Positions 34,652-44,637 of a DNA stretch of 64,000 nucleotides are shown piece after piece. The DNA comes from JAFDZV01 sp035549015 (GTDB taxonomy: Bacteria; Bacteroidota; Ignavibacteria; OLB7), in the NCBI GenBank assembly GCA_035549015.1, contig DASZRW010000059.1:9325-73324 (forward strand), in the 5' to 3' direction. Positions within the stretch are counted from its first letter, which is position 1. Each line of letters opens with the position of its first letter. Under the pieces are notes generated by a model. It was not told where the DNA came from, searched no databases, and saw only the letters and a list, made by a program, of their open reading frames with translations. The position numbers were made by a program, and so were the translations under genes.

Positions 34652-37600
34652 TCACGCTTCGTTATTGATGCGCATCCGCGCCGCTTCCAGATGCTCGCCG
34701 GCGGCGAGGAGCGCGTCGTGCAGAAGCTCGCCGATCTCGCCGTCGCCGGGGAGCGCCTGAAGTCCTGCACGCAGGAGATCCGCGGCGTTCTCCGCATCCT
34801 CCTCGCGGAGCAGGCGCACGGCGATATCAACCAGCAGGCCGCGCAATGTGTGTTCGAAGTCCTCACGTGCCGCCTCGAAGAAGCGATCGTACAATCCCGG
34901 AAAGGGAACCTCACCACGCGATATCTCCATGGCCAGCATCAGTGCGCTGCGAGCGCGGATCAACTGCCGGTCGTTGGTTGCCGCGCGCGCCTCCGCCATT
35001 GCCCGGTAAGCGTCCAGGAGATCCACCTGCACACGCGCCAGGTTCAACGCGGGCACCGGCTCCTCGGTACGTATCGCATCGCGACCGATCGCATCGCGCA
35101 GCCTGTGAACGGCCAGGTTCATGGCCTTGCGAGCCCGTTCCTGATCCGGCTCGCCGCCCGACGCAACGTGGCAGAACTCCCGGTAGGAGAGTGGCCGGGC
35201 GGAGATGCTGTTGGCAACCAGCAGGCCCAGGAATGTGCGAAGGCGTTCGCCCCGAAGCGGCAGCGGGCCCTCTCCCGGGCGCGATACCCCGATGACGCCG
35301 AGCATCGATATCCGCAACGGAGCATCGGGCACATCCGCGTTGCTGCTCTCCTTCAGTTCGTACGCGCGTTGAAGCGACGCGTGCAGCGTCTGCCATCGGT
35401 GACGGGCCTCCGGCGGGATCAGATCGCCGCAGCGGTTCAGAAGGGCCGCCATGTATGCAACAAGCGATCGCTCGGCAAGCCAGTCCAGCATTCGCTCGAT
35501 CGGCTGCTGCAACTGCGTGCATCGCGCGGCTGCCTGCGGCGCCAGTCCCGGGCGTTCGGCCGCCATGCGCATCAGCTCCACGCCGATCGTATGCGCCATC
35601 ACGGCAGGGAGTTGCAGGATCGGTTCATGCATCATCTCCCACAGGGCTTCCACCGTTGCGGCATCGGGCGTTCCGGCGGTCAGTGCCTCCGCCATCGCAC
35701 GCAGCTCCCGCGGCGCGCCGTCGTTGGCCGCGATCTCCTGCAGCGCCCCTTCGCGATCGCCGTGCATGATCAGAAGCATCGCCTGTTGGGCATACCATGC
35801 TCCCCGGCCGCCGAGCATGGTTGCCGCAATGCGCCGGGCGGCGTCGGCCTCGCCCCGCAGGATGGCGATCTCCGCCAGGCGTGCACCGGCGTTGCGCTGC
35901 AGCCGTTCCGCTGCGTGCGCCGGTGCCTCCGCGATAATCGCACCTGCCTTCTCCTCGACCGTTGCAAGCTCCGCGCCGCGGGCGGCGGCGGCCCAGAGCG
36001 GGATCATCCGGAACGTGCGCTGGATGTGTGCCTGCCCGCGGATGCGTGCGCGATCCACGACGCGTTCCGCCCACAGGCATGCAGTATCCAGCTCGCCGAT
36101 CTTGTCGTAGAGCAGCGTTCCCCAGGTGAGCACATCCAGATCGTCCACGTTCTGTGCCGGATCGAACTGCCGGAGAAATTCCAGGCGCCGGCCAAGCTCC
36201 TCGGGGGTATCGAACAGCCAGAGCAGATTGGCGCCGATCTTCCGATATGCGCGGGCGCCGGCTGCGGCGTCCCCTGCGGCAATGATGGCATCCATCCGCG
36301 CCTCAACCTCCCGCCCCAGATCCTCGTGCGGGCCGGTGGGAGAAAGCCGCGCCACAACGGCGAGAAAGTCCACGGCTACCGGCGAGCCGGCCAGTTCCGG
36401 GTATCGCTCCATCACCTCGTCGAACTGCGCCAGCTCCCGCTCCGGATAGGTGCCGTGCCGGCGGATGCTCTCCCAGAGTTGATGCTGAAGCGCCCGAAGG
36501 CGATGAACCGCGAACTGCCGGCTCTCCAGGTTCGCCGTCAGTTCCATCAGCCGGTTCCTCAGCGCGGCATGTTCCGGGCCGGCGACATCGCGCGCGAGAA
36601 ACTCCAGCCGGCATGCCGTGAGCGCTGCATCGAGAGCGCGGGAGGAGTCCGGGCTCACCCCTTCCCTCGTTCCGCTGAAGAGCGCCGCGGCCGCATCCAG
36701 CAGCCGAAGCCCAAGCTCCCAGTCCGCCGTAGTCTGCAGGCCTTCCGCCGCACGGACAAGCTGGGCCACCACCTCGGCGGCCAACTCCGGAGGAAGGGGG
36801 GCGGCGTTGCACTCGGCGAGGATCTGCACGGGGAGTGTTGAGTGAAGCGGCAGGCGTGCGGCGATCAGTTGTGCTATCGTCTCCACCTCCAGCGAGCGGC
36901 GCTCCGCAAGCTGGCGGTGGAGCAGCGTGTGGGTGAATGCGAGAAGTGAGGCGGCTCCCTCCCCACCCGACAGCGGCCGCCGCGCAGTTGGCGAGCCGGC
37001 GATGATTCCCTTGAACGAGAGCACGCTCAGCATGGCTGCGGCATTTCCGAGCACCGCTGCGGCGGCATCGCGTGCGAAGATCTCTCCCAGCACGGCCAGC
37101 CGTTCCGCCGCATTCAACTCCTCCTGTGTGAGATGTGCGGCAAGGCCATCGGCGAGGAAGCGGACGTGACGTTCGACAACCGCACGGAACCCGGCCGCGG
37201 GGAGCCGCACATGCCCGGCTTCGCCGTCGCCGGCGGCCACGGCGCCGGCGTTGATTGCGCCGCGGATGGCTGAGCGCAGAGCGAGCGCATTGCCGAGCGT
37301 CGTGCTGTGAAGCAGCCGTGCGTGTTCCTCATCCAGCACGGTGTTGAACAGCGAACTCCAGAGCTCCGCAATCCCCTCCATCGCGATCCCATGAAGCCGG
37401 AGCTCGTCCACGAGAAATCGTTCCAGGAGTCCGCGGGCGCGATCATCCACAGGGCGGGCGGCGCAGAGGAGAGCGATCGATTCATCCGCGAGCGACTCCA
37501 GCAGGGCCGCGAGTTCCCCCAGCGCATCGCCGGCAAGCAGATGCAGATCCTCGATCACGAGCAGCGTGGGCCGCAGGCGGCAGAGCCGCCGCAGCGCGGC

Positions 37601-37939
37601 GAGAACCGGAAGAAGCCTCCCCTCCGGCTCGCCCTTCAGCAGATGCCGCCCCGCTCCGGAGTCCCAGATGCTGCGTGCGATCAGCGGTGCGAGCGATGTG
37701 GCGGAATCCGGATACAGCCGGATATGTATCACCGCGCCGCCGCGCGAACCGATCCGTGCAAGCGACTCCTCCAGAAGGCGGCTCTTGCCGATACCTGCCT
37801 CCCCGGCCACCAGCATCGCGCGCAGCCCGTTGGAGTCCGGCGTTCCCTCCCAGAAGCGGACGATCCGGTCGATCTCCTCCCGGCGCTCCACGAACGGCAG
37901 TGTGCCGTGATTCAGGAAGTCCACGCGCGCGTTCGGCAT
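34652..37939 (-). CDS. large ATPase regulator with C-terminal SARP/BTAD-like region
   Basis: This regulator of about 1095 residues has an AAA/NB-ARC-like ATPase at the N-terminus (VERREEIDRIVRF, Walker A VAGEAGIGKSRLLEE near residue 45, Walker B LLVIEDLHLLAGDAL). Long helical repeats follow. The C-terminus (from LRISMLGVIGVSRP) resembles the OmpR-like winged helix plus BTAD helical domain of SARP regulators (PLRGERLRTFLGLLVANSIS...RARKAMNLAVHRLRDAIGRD). The family usually has the DNA-binding part first; here it is last. The ATG at 37939 (MPNARVDFLNHGTLPF) is chosen; a start at 38005 adds 22 residues. Neither has a ribosome site. Its targets are unknown. Confidence 0.75.
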   Translation of the reverse strand: MPNARVDFLNHGTLPFVERREEIDRIVRFWEGTPDSNGLRAMLVAGEAGIGKSRLLEESLARIGSRGGAVIHIRLYPDSATSLAPLIARSIWDSGAGRHLLKGEPEGRLLPVLAALRRLCRLRPTLLVIEDLHLLAGDALGELAALLESLADESIALLCAARPVDDRARGLLERFLVDELRLHGIAMEGIAELWSSLFNTVLDEEHARLLHSTTLGNALALRSAIRGAINAGAVAAGDGEAGHVRLPAAGFRAVVERHVRFLADGLAAHLTQEELNAAERLAVLGEIFARDAAAAVLGNAAAMLSVLSFKGIIAGSPTARRPLSGGEGAASLLAFTHTLLHRQLAERRSLEVETIAQLIAARLPLHSTLPVQILAECNAAPLPPELAAEVVAQLVRAAEGLQTTADWELGLRLLDAAAALFSGTREGVSPDSSRALDAALTACRLEFLARDVAGPEHAALRNRLMELTANLESRQFAVHRLRALQHQLWESIRRHGTYPERELAQFDEVMERYPELAGSPVAVDFLAVVARLSPTGPHEDLGREVEARMDAIIAAGDAAAGARAYRKIGANLLWLFDTPEELGRRLEFLRQFDPAQNVDDLDVLTWGTLLYDKIGELDTACLWAERVVDRARIRGQAHIQRTFRMIPLWAAAARGAELATVEEKAGAIIAEAPAHAAERLQRNAGARLAEIAILRGEADAARRIAATMLGGRGAWYAQQAMLLIMHGDREGALQEIAANDGAPRELRAMAEALTAGTPDAATVEALWEMMHEPILQLPAVMAHTIGVELMRMAAERPGLAPQAAARCTQLQQPIERMLDWLAERSLVAYMAALLNRCGDLIPPEARHRWQTLHASLQRAYELKESSNADVPDAPLRISMLGVIGVSRPGEGPLPLRGERLRTFLGLLVANSISARPLSYREFCHVASGGEPDQERARKAMNLAVHRLRDAIGRDAIRTEEPVPALNLARVQVDLLDAYRAMAEARAATNDRQLIRARSALMLAMEISRGEVPFPGLYDRFFEAAREDFEHTLRGLLVDIAVRLLREEDAENAADLLRAGLQALPGDGEIGELLHDALLAAGEHLEAARMRINNEA

Positions 37940-38163
37940 ATCGGTCAGGCGTAGAATGTGAACGAAGCCCCGGATGCAACCGCGCCGGAGGCTCTTTGCA
38001 ACCATCGGCCGCTAGATTGGCATCGAATGTATCCCCCGTCGCGTTGCGACGAGAACTTACCGCAAATCCGTTGAACGCGATCTCACGGCTCGTTGCTGCA
38101 GGCCGGGCCACGCATGAAGGCGATCACGGACCCGCATCAATTATCCCCTCCGGAGGAGTAGCC

Positions 38164-38637
38164 ATGAGCACACGCAGATACTTCCTGATGCCCACGCTCG
38201 CCATCGGCCTCGTTGTCCTTGTTGCATGCAGGCGCGGCGGCGCCGGGAGCACGCCGAATCCGGACAGCACGTCGGCCCGGAGCGCGGCCGCTCAGGCTCC
38301 GCAGCAGCCGGTGACCTCCCCCACGCTGGACGGTAGAACATTTGCCGGCGAGTCCGTGGAGCATGGCAGGACGGCCGCCGAGAAGGACGAGCTCGCGTTC
38401 GCCAACGGGCGGATGCATTCCAAGGGATGCGACCCGTATGGATTCGGCGACGCACCCTACACGGCAACCGCCTCCGGTGACTCCATTCACTTCACAGCAA
38501 CCACCACCAGCCCGAAGGAGGGATCCATTGCATGGAGCGGGACGGTTGTGGGGGAGACGCTTGCAGGAACGTTCATCTGGACGAAGCAGGGGCAGGACCC
38601 CATCACCTATGAGATGAAGGGGATGCTGAAGAAGTGA
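38164..38637 (+). CDS. putative lipoprotein
   Basis: This 157-residue exported protein has the lipobox LVAC at about residues 18-21 of MSTRRYFLMPTLAIGLVVLV. The ATG at 38164 follows GGAGGAG. A low-complexity linker rich in Ser, Ala and Gln precedes a small domain with CDPYGFGDAPYTATASGDSI, then IAWSGTVVGETLAGTFIWTK near the end. The lipocalin-like strand pattern suggests a small beta-barrel. No specific family was recognised. Confidence 0.75.
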   Translation: MSTRRYFLMPTLAIGLVVLVACRRGGAGSTPNPDSTSARSAAAQAPQQPVTSPTLDGRTFAGESVEHGRTAAEKDELAFANGRMHSKGCDPYGFGDAPYTATASGDSIHFTATTTSPKEGSIAWSGTVVGETLAGTFIWTKQGQDPITYEMKGMLKK

Positions 38638-38792
38638 TCGCGATGCGATCGCTGCTGCGATCGGAGCGGCGAGCCGCCATGCTCCGATCGGCGATGAGGC
38701 CCGGAGTATTCCGCGCTCCCATCACGCGGGCGATCGCGGGAGCGATGATCGTGCCGGCGATGGCGGATTGCGCACCATACAGGAGAAGGACG

Positions 38793-39164
38793 ATGAGCGA
38801 CAACCATGTACCCGATGCAGATGAAACCATGAGCATGCTCCGCCGGGGTGTGGAGGGCCGCGACGCGGAACTCCTTGTGCGGCTGTACGGCATCGACGCG
38901 GAGTTGCTGATCGTGGACGAGAGCAACCCGCCCAGCCGGCCCAGGGTGCTGCGGGGGATCAATGCCATCGCGGGCTATCTGCGCGATGTCTGCGCACGCG
39001 ACATGAGCCACAGCATCGAGAACGTGATCGCCTCCGGTAGTCGTATGGCGTTCACGCAGTCGTGCCGGTACGCCGACGGCACCTGCGTACTGGCGGCGAA
39101 CATCGCCGATCTCGAGGATGGCGTGATCGTAAGCCAGACGGTGGTGCAGGCGTGGGACTCGTAG
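38793..39164 (+). CDS. SnoaL/NTF2-like small protein
   Basis: This 123-residue protein resembles the NTF2/SnoaL-like fold: an N-terminal helix pair (MSMLRRGVEGRDAELLVRLY), a strand with AELLIVDESNPPSRPRVLRG then INAIAGYLRDVCARD, and a terminal antiparallel sheet ending VIVSQTVVQAWDS. AGGAGAAGG precedes the ATG at 38793; the frame is open upstream but that region is Arg-rich and unlikely. Members may be enzymes or binding proteins; no activity is assigned. Confidence 0.72.
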   Translation: MSDNHVPDADETMSMLRRGVEGRDAELLVRLYGIDAELLIVDESNPPSRPRVLRGINAIAGYLRDVCARDMSHSIENVIASGSRMAFTQSCRYADGTCVLAANIADLEDGVIVSQTVVQAWDS

Positions 39165-39272
39165 GCGATTCCGACGGACCGGCGTGGCAGTGCTCTCCGG
39201 GATAATCCCGGCTGCGTGTGTCGTGAACGGCACTCCGGAGTCTCTTCATTCAACACATACACGGAGTTCGTG

Positions 39273-39569
39273 ATGTTTGTCGTACGCGACATCTTCTATC
39301 TCAAGTTCGGCGCCGCGCGCGATGCGCGGGCAGCGCTCCAGGGCCTGCGCGCCTTGAACGACCAGCTCGGTTACGGCAACACGCGTGCCTTGAACGACTT
39401 CACCGGCCACTCCTACCGGCTGATTCTGGAGTCCACTTTTGCAACACTGGCGGAGTACGAGGAACGCCTTGCCGCAACGATGGCCATGCCGGACTGGAGA
39501 GAGGGCTATGCGAAGTTCGTGCCGCTGGTGGAGCGATCGGAGCGCGAGATCCTGAGGTTGATCGAGTAG
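39273..39569 (+). CDS. small alpha/beta-barrel-like protein
   Basis: This 98-residue protein has the pattern of dimeric alpha/beta barrels such as NIPSNAP or stress-responsive proteins: MFVVRDIFYLKFGAARDARA, then FTGHSYRLILESTFATLAEY and DWREGYAKFVPLVERSEREI. ACGGAG precedes the ATG at 39273. A GTG at 39270 is also possible. It stands alone, converging on malate dehydrogenase. Confidence 0.7.
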   Translation: MFVVRDIFYLKFGAARDARAALQGLRALNDQLGYGNTRALNDFTGHSYRLILESTFATLAEYEERLAATMAMPDWREGYAKFVPLVERSEREILRLIE

Positions 39570-39832
39570 TTGCCGCAACCCGCTATCGTGCGGCGACCGG
39601 CATGCACGGCAGTTGCGGCCTGCGGTGCATGCCGGCTCGATCCCGTTGCCGAATCGAACGCGGCATCCACGCCGTACCGGCGTGCGTTTCCGGATGCTAC
39701 GCCGGAGCCGCCGTGAGATCGGAACGGCGCGGCAATCCTTCCTGCATCCACCCCGGAAACGAAGCAGGGCGCCGGTTATGACAACCAACGCCCCGCTGTA
39801 CATTTCATCGAGAGATCCCGAACCGTACGGCC

Positions 39833-40825
39833 TTACGCCGTTGCGAGAAGCCCGCTCACCGCCTCGCGCTCCTCCTCAAGCTCCTTCACGGAGGCCATGA
39901 ACTTCTCGTGGCTGAACTCGTTGTGCGTGATACCCTGCACAACCTCCCACGAGCCGTCGGCCTTGGTGCGGACCGGGAAGCCGATCATCAGCCCTTCCGG
40001 TGTTCCGTACTCGCCGGTGGAGCAGACCGCCACCGAATGCCAGTCCCCTTCCGGAGTCGGGTTGAGGAGGGAGACAACGGTATCGAGTGCCGCGTTGGCG
40101 GCGGAGGCAGCGGAGCTGAGCCCGCGCGCCTCGATGATGGCCGCGCCGCGCTTCTGTACCGTGCTGATGAACGCCCCCTTCAGCCACTCCTCGTCGTGGA
40201 TCAGGCTGGTTGCCGGCTGCCCGCCGATCTTCGTGTTGTAGAAGTCCGGATACTGCGTCGACGAATGATTCCCCCAGATGCCCAGGTTCGTCACTTCGGC
40301 AACCGGGCGACCGGCCTTGTGCGCGAGCTGCGACATGGCACGGTTCTGATCCAGGCGGGTCATGGCGAAGAAACGGTCGCGCGGCACGTCCGGCGCGCTG
40401 TTCAAGGCGATCATGGCGTTCGTATTGCACGGGTTGCCCACCACCAGCACGCGGACGTCGCTCGCGGCGTTGTCGTTGATGGCGCGACCCTGCAGCGTGA
40501 AGATGCCACCGTTGATGTTGAGCAGATCGCTCCGCTCCATTCCCGCCTTGCGCGGCACCGAACCGATCAGCAGCGCCCAGTTCACATCCTTGAAGCCGAC
40601 GTTGATGTCGGAGGTCTGGACGATGTCCTGCACCAGCGGGAACGCGCAGTCCTCAATCTCCATGACCACGCCCCGCAGAGCGTTCATTGCCTGCGGCAGC
40701 TCGATCAGGTTCAATGAAACCGTTGTGTCGGGGCCGAACATCTGTCCCGAAGCGATGCGGAAAAGGATTGCATAGCCGATCTGTCCGGCGGCTCCGGTGA
40801 CGGCAACTCGAACGTGCTTGCTCAT
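39833..40825 (-). CDS. mdh: malate dehydrogenase
   Basis: This NAD-dependent malate dehydrogenase of the citrate cycle interconverts malate and oxaloacetate. The 330-residue protein opens with the Rossmann motif VRVAVTGAAGQIGYAILFRI. Substrate-binding Arg residues appear in SVPRKAGMERSDLLNINGGI and in MTRLDQNRAMSQLAHKAGRP, and the catalytic His is in LGIWGNHSSTQYPDF. It is of the cytosolic-type MDH group rather than the lactate-dehydrogenase-like group. A start ATG at 40825 fits family length. It is an isolated minus-strand gene. Confidence 0.96.
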   Translation of the reverse strand: MSKHVRVAVTGAAGQIGYAILFRIASGQMFGPDTTVSLNLIELPQAMNALRGVVMEIEDCAFPLVQDIVQTSDINVGFKDVNWALLIGSVPRKAGMERSDLLNINGGIFTLQGRAINDNAASDVRVLVVGNPCNTNAMIALNSAPDVPRDRFFAMTRLDQNRAMSQLAHKAGRPVAEVTNLGIWGNHSSTQYPDFYNTKIGGQPATSLIHDEEWLKGAFISTVQKRGAAIIEARGLSSAASAANAALDTVVSLLNPTPEGDWHSVAVCSTGEYGTPEGLMIGFPVRTKADGSWEVVQGITHNEFSHEKFMASVKELEEEREAVSGLLATA

Positions 40826-41000
40826 GACGGTCTGGCCTTCGTGCGTTTATGTATGTGAGACGTCTGTAAGAAGTGGCGCAAGATACCGAAACACGGTATT
40901 GCAGCGGGAGTGATTTCGATTGCGTTCTGTGATTGCCGCACAGAGGGCGCTCCGCAGGCGCGGGGCCGTTGAATGCGGGCTACTGGCCGTTGAATGCGCG

Positions 41001-41567
41001 CTACTGGAAGGAGCGCCACCCGCTGAGATTCTTCACGTCGATCTCTACAACGGGGTAGCGCTTGGAGACCCGCTCCGCGTAGACCCACTCGATCAGTCCG
41101 CCGAGCGTCGCCGCGCCCTGTTCCACGCGGCCGATGGCGCAATCGCTGGCGTCGATGTCGTAGCAGAAGTACCACCAGTGGCGGGCCGAGCTGCCGATCA
41201 CGTGAATCACCGTGCCGAATTCGTGGAAGTGCGTGTAGAAGCGGTTCGACATCGAGATATGCCGTTCCTCCTCCTCAGGGTCGCGCTCCGTGATAACGGC
41301 GTGCAGGTCCACATAGTTGATGTAGCAGTTCAGCACATCCACGGAGACGAACTCCAGCAGTGCGCCCACCGGAAGGATATCGTCCGTGAGAAGCGACGGC
41401 GTGTTCTGGGAGACGCGGCGCGTGAACGGCGCCGGGCGTGCAGGCTGCATGGATGCCTGCACCGCGGGGCGTTCCTGCGGTTCGGAGGGCCTGGTGCCCG
41501 GCGATGGTATTTGCTTGACTGCGCGCACGGGTTGTCTGCACGGGAGCGATGCCCGGCGCGGATTCAC
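41001..41567 (-). CDS. hypothetical protein
   Basis: The frame encodes 188 residues from a GTG at 41567; an ATG at 41450 would give 149. The first 40-70 residues are Pro/Arg/Gln-rich and the last 130 look structured (ALLEFVSVDVLNCYINYVDL, then RHISMSNRFYTHFHEFGTVI and RHWWYFCYDIDASDCAIGRV). No family was recognised. It follows the TonB-like gene on the same strand after a gap with hairpins, so it may be separate. Confidence 0.65.
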   Translation of the reverse strand: MNPRRASLPCRQPVRAVKQIPSPGTRPSEPQERPAVQASMQPARPAPFTRRVSQNTPSLLTDDILPVGALLEFVSVDVLNCYINYVDLHAVITERDPEEEERHISMSNRFYTHFHEFGTVIHVIGSSARHWWYFCYDIDASDCAIGRVEQGAATLGGLIEWVYAERVSKRYPVVEIDVKNLSGWRSFQ

Positions 41568-41814
41568 CGCCCTGCCGGCCGCCCATTCACAACGGCGGCC
41601 AACGCCGGGGGCTCAACATAACCAATGTGCGGAACATGGTTGGAGGGTGGGAGGTGCCGGGCAGGGATGGTGACCCCCGGGCCTGTGCTCCAAGCTCAGC
41701 CCTGTGAGCCTCTCCGGGCAGATAGGAAGCAGAGCGATAGAACGGTATCGGCGGTTGGTCGGGGACCCGGATGAACGTCGGGCAGGGAGCCCTGCATGGG
41801 CGACAGGATCCAGC

Positions 41815-41832
41815 CCGGGGCCTGAGCCCCGG
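41815..41832 (-). terminator. hairpin past the TonB-like gene
   Basis: A 7-bp stem CCGGGGC/GCCCCGG with a 4-base loop lies about 10 bases past the stop of the gene ending at 41842. A second palindrome GCAGGG-ag-CCCTGC is at 41782-41795. There is no T-run. Confidence 0.45.
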
Positions 41833-41841
41833 AGGGCTCGG

Positions 41842-42645
41842 TCACTGCAGCTTGAACGTGAACGGTATGATGGCGGTCTGCGCCACCTGCGGCGCATCGT
41901 CCGGCAGGGGGCGCGCCTTCGCACGGCGCATCCCGGCCATCGCGGCGTTCACCAGCGCCTGATCGGCGCGCTTCACCGGTGTGATGTTGGTGATGTCGCC
42001 GTTCGGCAGCACCGTGAACCGTAGTGTGACAACGCCGGTGACGTTGGTTCCGCTCGGGTACGTTGCGTGCGGGCGCACCACCCAGCCGCGGCTGCCGAGG
42101 CCGTCCGCTGAGCCGATCCCCACGCCCGGGCCGCCGCTGCCGCCGGAGGGATGGTCGCCGGTGCCGTGCGGATTCTGCCCGTGTGTGCCGATAACATTGC
42201 TTCTGGAGGTGTCGCTCGTGTTGCCGGCAACCTTCGGCGCCTTCGGCTCCGTCTTCACCACGTGAATATTATCCGGGTTCTTCGGCACCACCGAACGCGA
42301 CGGATCCTTCAAGTTGCGCGAGTGGTCCGGCGTTGCCTGCTCATGTCCCTTGCTCGACGGGCCTTCCGGGGCCTGCACGTCGGGCGAGCCGCCACCCGGC
42401 TTCTGCGTGCTCGGATGCTTCGGCTCATCCATCCGGATCTCCGTCCACACCGTGTCCATGCGTGGGCGCGGAAGATCGTTGAGCACAACGCGCGACGGGA
42501 GGTCGACATCGCCGGTGAGTGCGTAGAAGAGAATCACCGCAACGTGCAGCAGGAGCGAGATCGCAAAGGCGATCGCAAGATTTCTGTTGAACGCCTCTCT
42601 CAGCTCGGCGCGTCCGGTGCTATGGTTCTCGCTGCGGTCCATCAT
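41842..42645 (-). CDS. TonB-like energy transducer
   Basis: This 267-residue inner-membrane protein of the TonB family couples the proton gradient to outer-membrane transport. It has one N-terminal membrane helix (AIAFAISLLLHVAVILFYAL, about residues 22-41), a long Pro/Lys/Gly-rich periplasmic stretch, and a C-terminal TonB domain (TYPSGTNVTGVVTLRFTVLP...NAAMAGMRRAKARPLP). The start at 42645 (MMDRSENHS) is approximate, with another ATG next to it. It follows an outer-membrane barrel and a TPR protein on the same strand, which suggests one envelope unit. ExbB and ExbD genes are not in the window. Confidence 0.82.
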   Translation of the reverse strand: MMDRSENHSTGRAELREAFNRNLAIAFAISLLLHVAVILFYALTGDVDLPSRVVLNDLPRPRMDTVWTEIRMDEPKHPSTQKPGGGSPDVQAPEGPSSKGHEQATPDHSRNLKDPSRSVVPKNPDNIHVVKTEPKAPKVAGNTSDTSRSNVIGTHGQNPHGTGDHPSGGSGGPGVGIGSADGLGSRGWVVRPHATYPSGTNVTGVVTLRFTVLPNGDITNITPVKRADQALVNAAMAGMRRAKARPLPDDAPQVAQTAIIPFTFKLQ

Positions 42646-42859
42646 TGAGCGTATCGGTACGACGTTTCCTCCATGCCAGTGTATCATCACGCGCCGCCCG
42701 CAACGCCGTTACTCGGATGACGCATGTGAATGGTCCGATACCGTCTCCCGCCGTCCGGGCCCGCCGGCTCCATCCTCCGATCCTCCGTGAACCGGATCTG
42801 CCGGGCCTGCCGCTCGGCGACGGCATGCCGCGGACGTTCTACAGGGCGCCGGCCACGAA

Positions 42860-44527
42860 CTACAGCGCTATCCGAATCCCGCCGCGGACTTCGAACCCGG
42901 GCGCGGAGTAGTTGTACCAGAGATCATAACGGTAGTTCAGCAGGTTCGTTATCCCGGCGAACGCCTGAAGATTCCGCAATACCTGGTACGATGCCCCGCA
43001 TCCAACCAGTACGCGGGAGGTAAGGCGATCATCGGCGGCCGCGATTGCATTGGGGGCGCCGCTCAGCGAAGCCGATATGCCGGTCTGGAAGGCGATCGAT
43101 GCGAAGAGATTGAACGATCGCGCCGCCGGATCGATAACGTAGTCCGCGCGCGCGCGCAGATCGGCCGTCGGCGTCATCGGAAGCTTCTCGCCGCCGGGCG
43201 TCGTTGCCGATTGCACCGTCGCGTCCGCGGTCATCGAAAGCCGGTCCCCAACGGCAATCCGTGCGCTTGCCGACGCTCCGGCGATATGTGCGTCCGTATA
43301 CACCCAGGCCAGCGACGTCGGGCCGGCAACCGCCGCAACCACCGGGTGGTTCCCGGACTGCTGGTAGAACGCCCGAACCTCCAGCATCAGCGCGGATGTA
43401 TCGCTGAACAGCCGTGCCCCCGCGGTCAGATTCACCGGAACGCGCTCCGGCGTGAGCGTGATATCACGGCCTACGTAGGGGGCCGTCATTGTCCGGTCGT
43501 CGTAGGAGGCAGTGCGAAGCTCCGGACGGAACCATGCGAAGAGCATCAGGGTTTCGTTCAGCCGGTACTGCGCCGAGATGCGCGGCATCAGGAGCGAACT
43601 GGAGCCGGAGTCCGAATGCTGGCTGCTTGCGTAGATGATTCCCCCCGCAAGCGTCAGCACCGGCGACGGATGCCACGTCACCTCGCCGAGCACGGACATC
43701 GAGGCCGGTGTCTGCGTGGGCGTGCCGTAGCGGAGCGAGGTGCTGGAGAAGTGGAAGCGAAGCGCCGCCGCGATCGTTGAGTCGATATCCGTTCCAAGTC
43801 CCAGATTGAAGCGCGGCGTAAGTGCGGAGGCGTCGCTCGATCCGCCGGACTGCTGGTCCGTTATCGAGGCGTTCACCAGCGAGAGCGCGAGGCCGTATCG
43901 CACGGCGGCTCGTTCGTCTCCCTGCATGCCGAGTGTGAAACGGTCCGCGGCGCGCGTACGGTCGAAGGGATTTGCCTCGCCGTAGAGCCGGTAGTCATCG
44001 CTCTCATGCTCGGCAGCCAGCGAGAGCCTGAAGTGTCCGAACGGCGTATCCTCTGCGCCCACGGCCACGCTGCCGTGCGCCCCGGCAAGGAAGGAGGTTG
44101 CACCGGCGCCATCGGTGTGTCCGGCCGTGTTGCGGAAGTCCACGATGCCGCCAACGTCGTAGGTGTTGCGCACATACTCGGCGCGCAGCATGGCGCGCGG
44201 CGACGTGTAGCTGCCGATGCTGGCCTCCGCATCGAGCTTGAGCGGCGTCTGGAACTCCGCGTAGCCGGGAAGCGTGCCTCCCGAGCCGCCGAGATTGGAG
44301 ATGCGCTGCGCGAAGAGAAGAGTATCGCCCGCGGGAAGAACGTAGGCGGCCGTATCCAGCACCTCGCCCTTGCGGGCCTTGGGCAGCACCACGTTGCGCT
44401 TGCCGATCACCGTCACGTTCTCGAGCTCGAGTGTAGGGAGCGAGCCGGAGCCCGGGCCCTGCGCGAACGCGGGGCCGGCAATCACCAGCGCGATCAATGC
44501 TATCAGGATGCGATGTGTCATCACCAT
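42860..44527 (-). CDS. outer-membrane beta-barrel protein, TonB-receptor-like
   Basis: This 555-residue protein has a signal peptide (MTHRILIALIALVIAGPAFA). A short N-terminal region contains LELENVTVIGKRNVVLP, which resembles the segment before a receptor barrel. Many alternating strands then run to an aromatic C-terminal end (FEVRGGIRIAL). There is no complete plug domain, so it is smaller than a classical TonB-dependent receptor. It lies between the TPR and TonB-like genes, so TonB-driven uptake or a machine subunit is plausible. The substrate is unknown. Confidence 0.75.
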   Translation of the reverse strand: MVMTHRILIALIALVIAGPAFAQGPGSGSLPTLELENVTVIGKRNVVLPKARKGEVLDTAAYVLPAGDTLLFAQRISNLGGSGGTLPGYAEFQTPLKLDAEASIGSYTSPRAMLRAEYVRNTYDVGGIVDFRNTAGHTDGAGATSFLAGAHGSVAVGAEDTPFGHFRLSLAAEHESDDYRLYGEANPFDRTRAADRFTLGMQGDERAAVRYGLALSLVNASITDQQSGGSSDASALTPRFNLGLGTDIDSTIAAALRFHFSSTSLRYGTPTQTPASMSVLGEVTWHPSPVLTLAGGIIYASSQHSDSGSSSLLMPRISAQYRLNETLMLFAWFRPELRTASYDDRTMTAPYVGRDITLTPERVPVNLTAGARLFSDTSALMLEVRAFYQQSGNHPVVAAVAGPTSLAWVYTDAHIAGASASARIAVGDRLSMTADATVQSATTPGGEKLPMTPTADLRARADYVIDPAARSFNLFASIAFQTGISASLSGAPNAIAAADDRLTSRVLVGCGASYQVLRNLQAFAGITNLLNYRYDLWYNYSAPGFEVRGGIRIAL

Positions 44528-44637
44528 TCAACGTGGAAGATGTGCCGCGATGCGCGCTCCAGGTCGCGGCCGGACATGCGGCATCGCTGCCGGGCGTTCC
44601 GGGGGCCGGTTGTCCGTCACTGCCGGATCTCGCCTCG

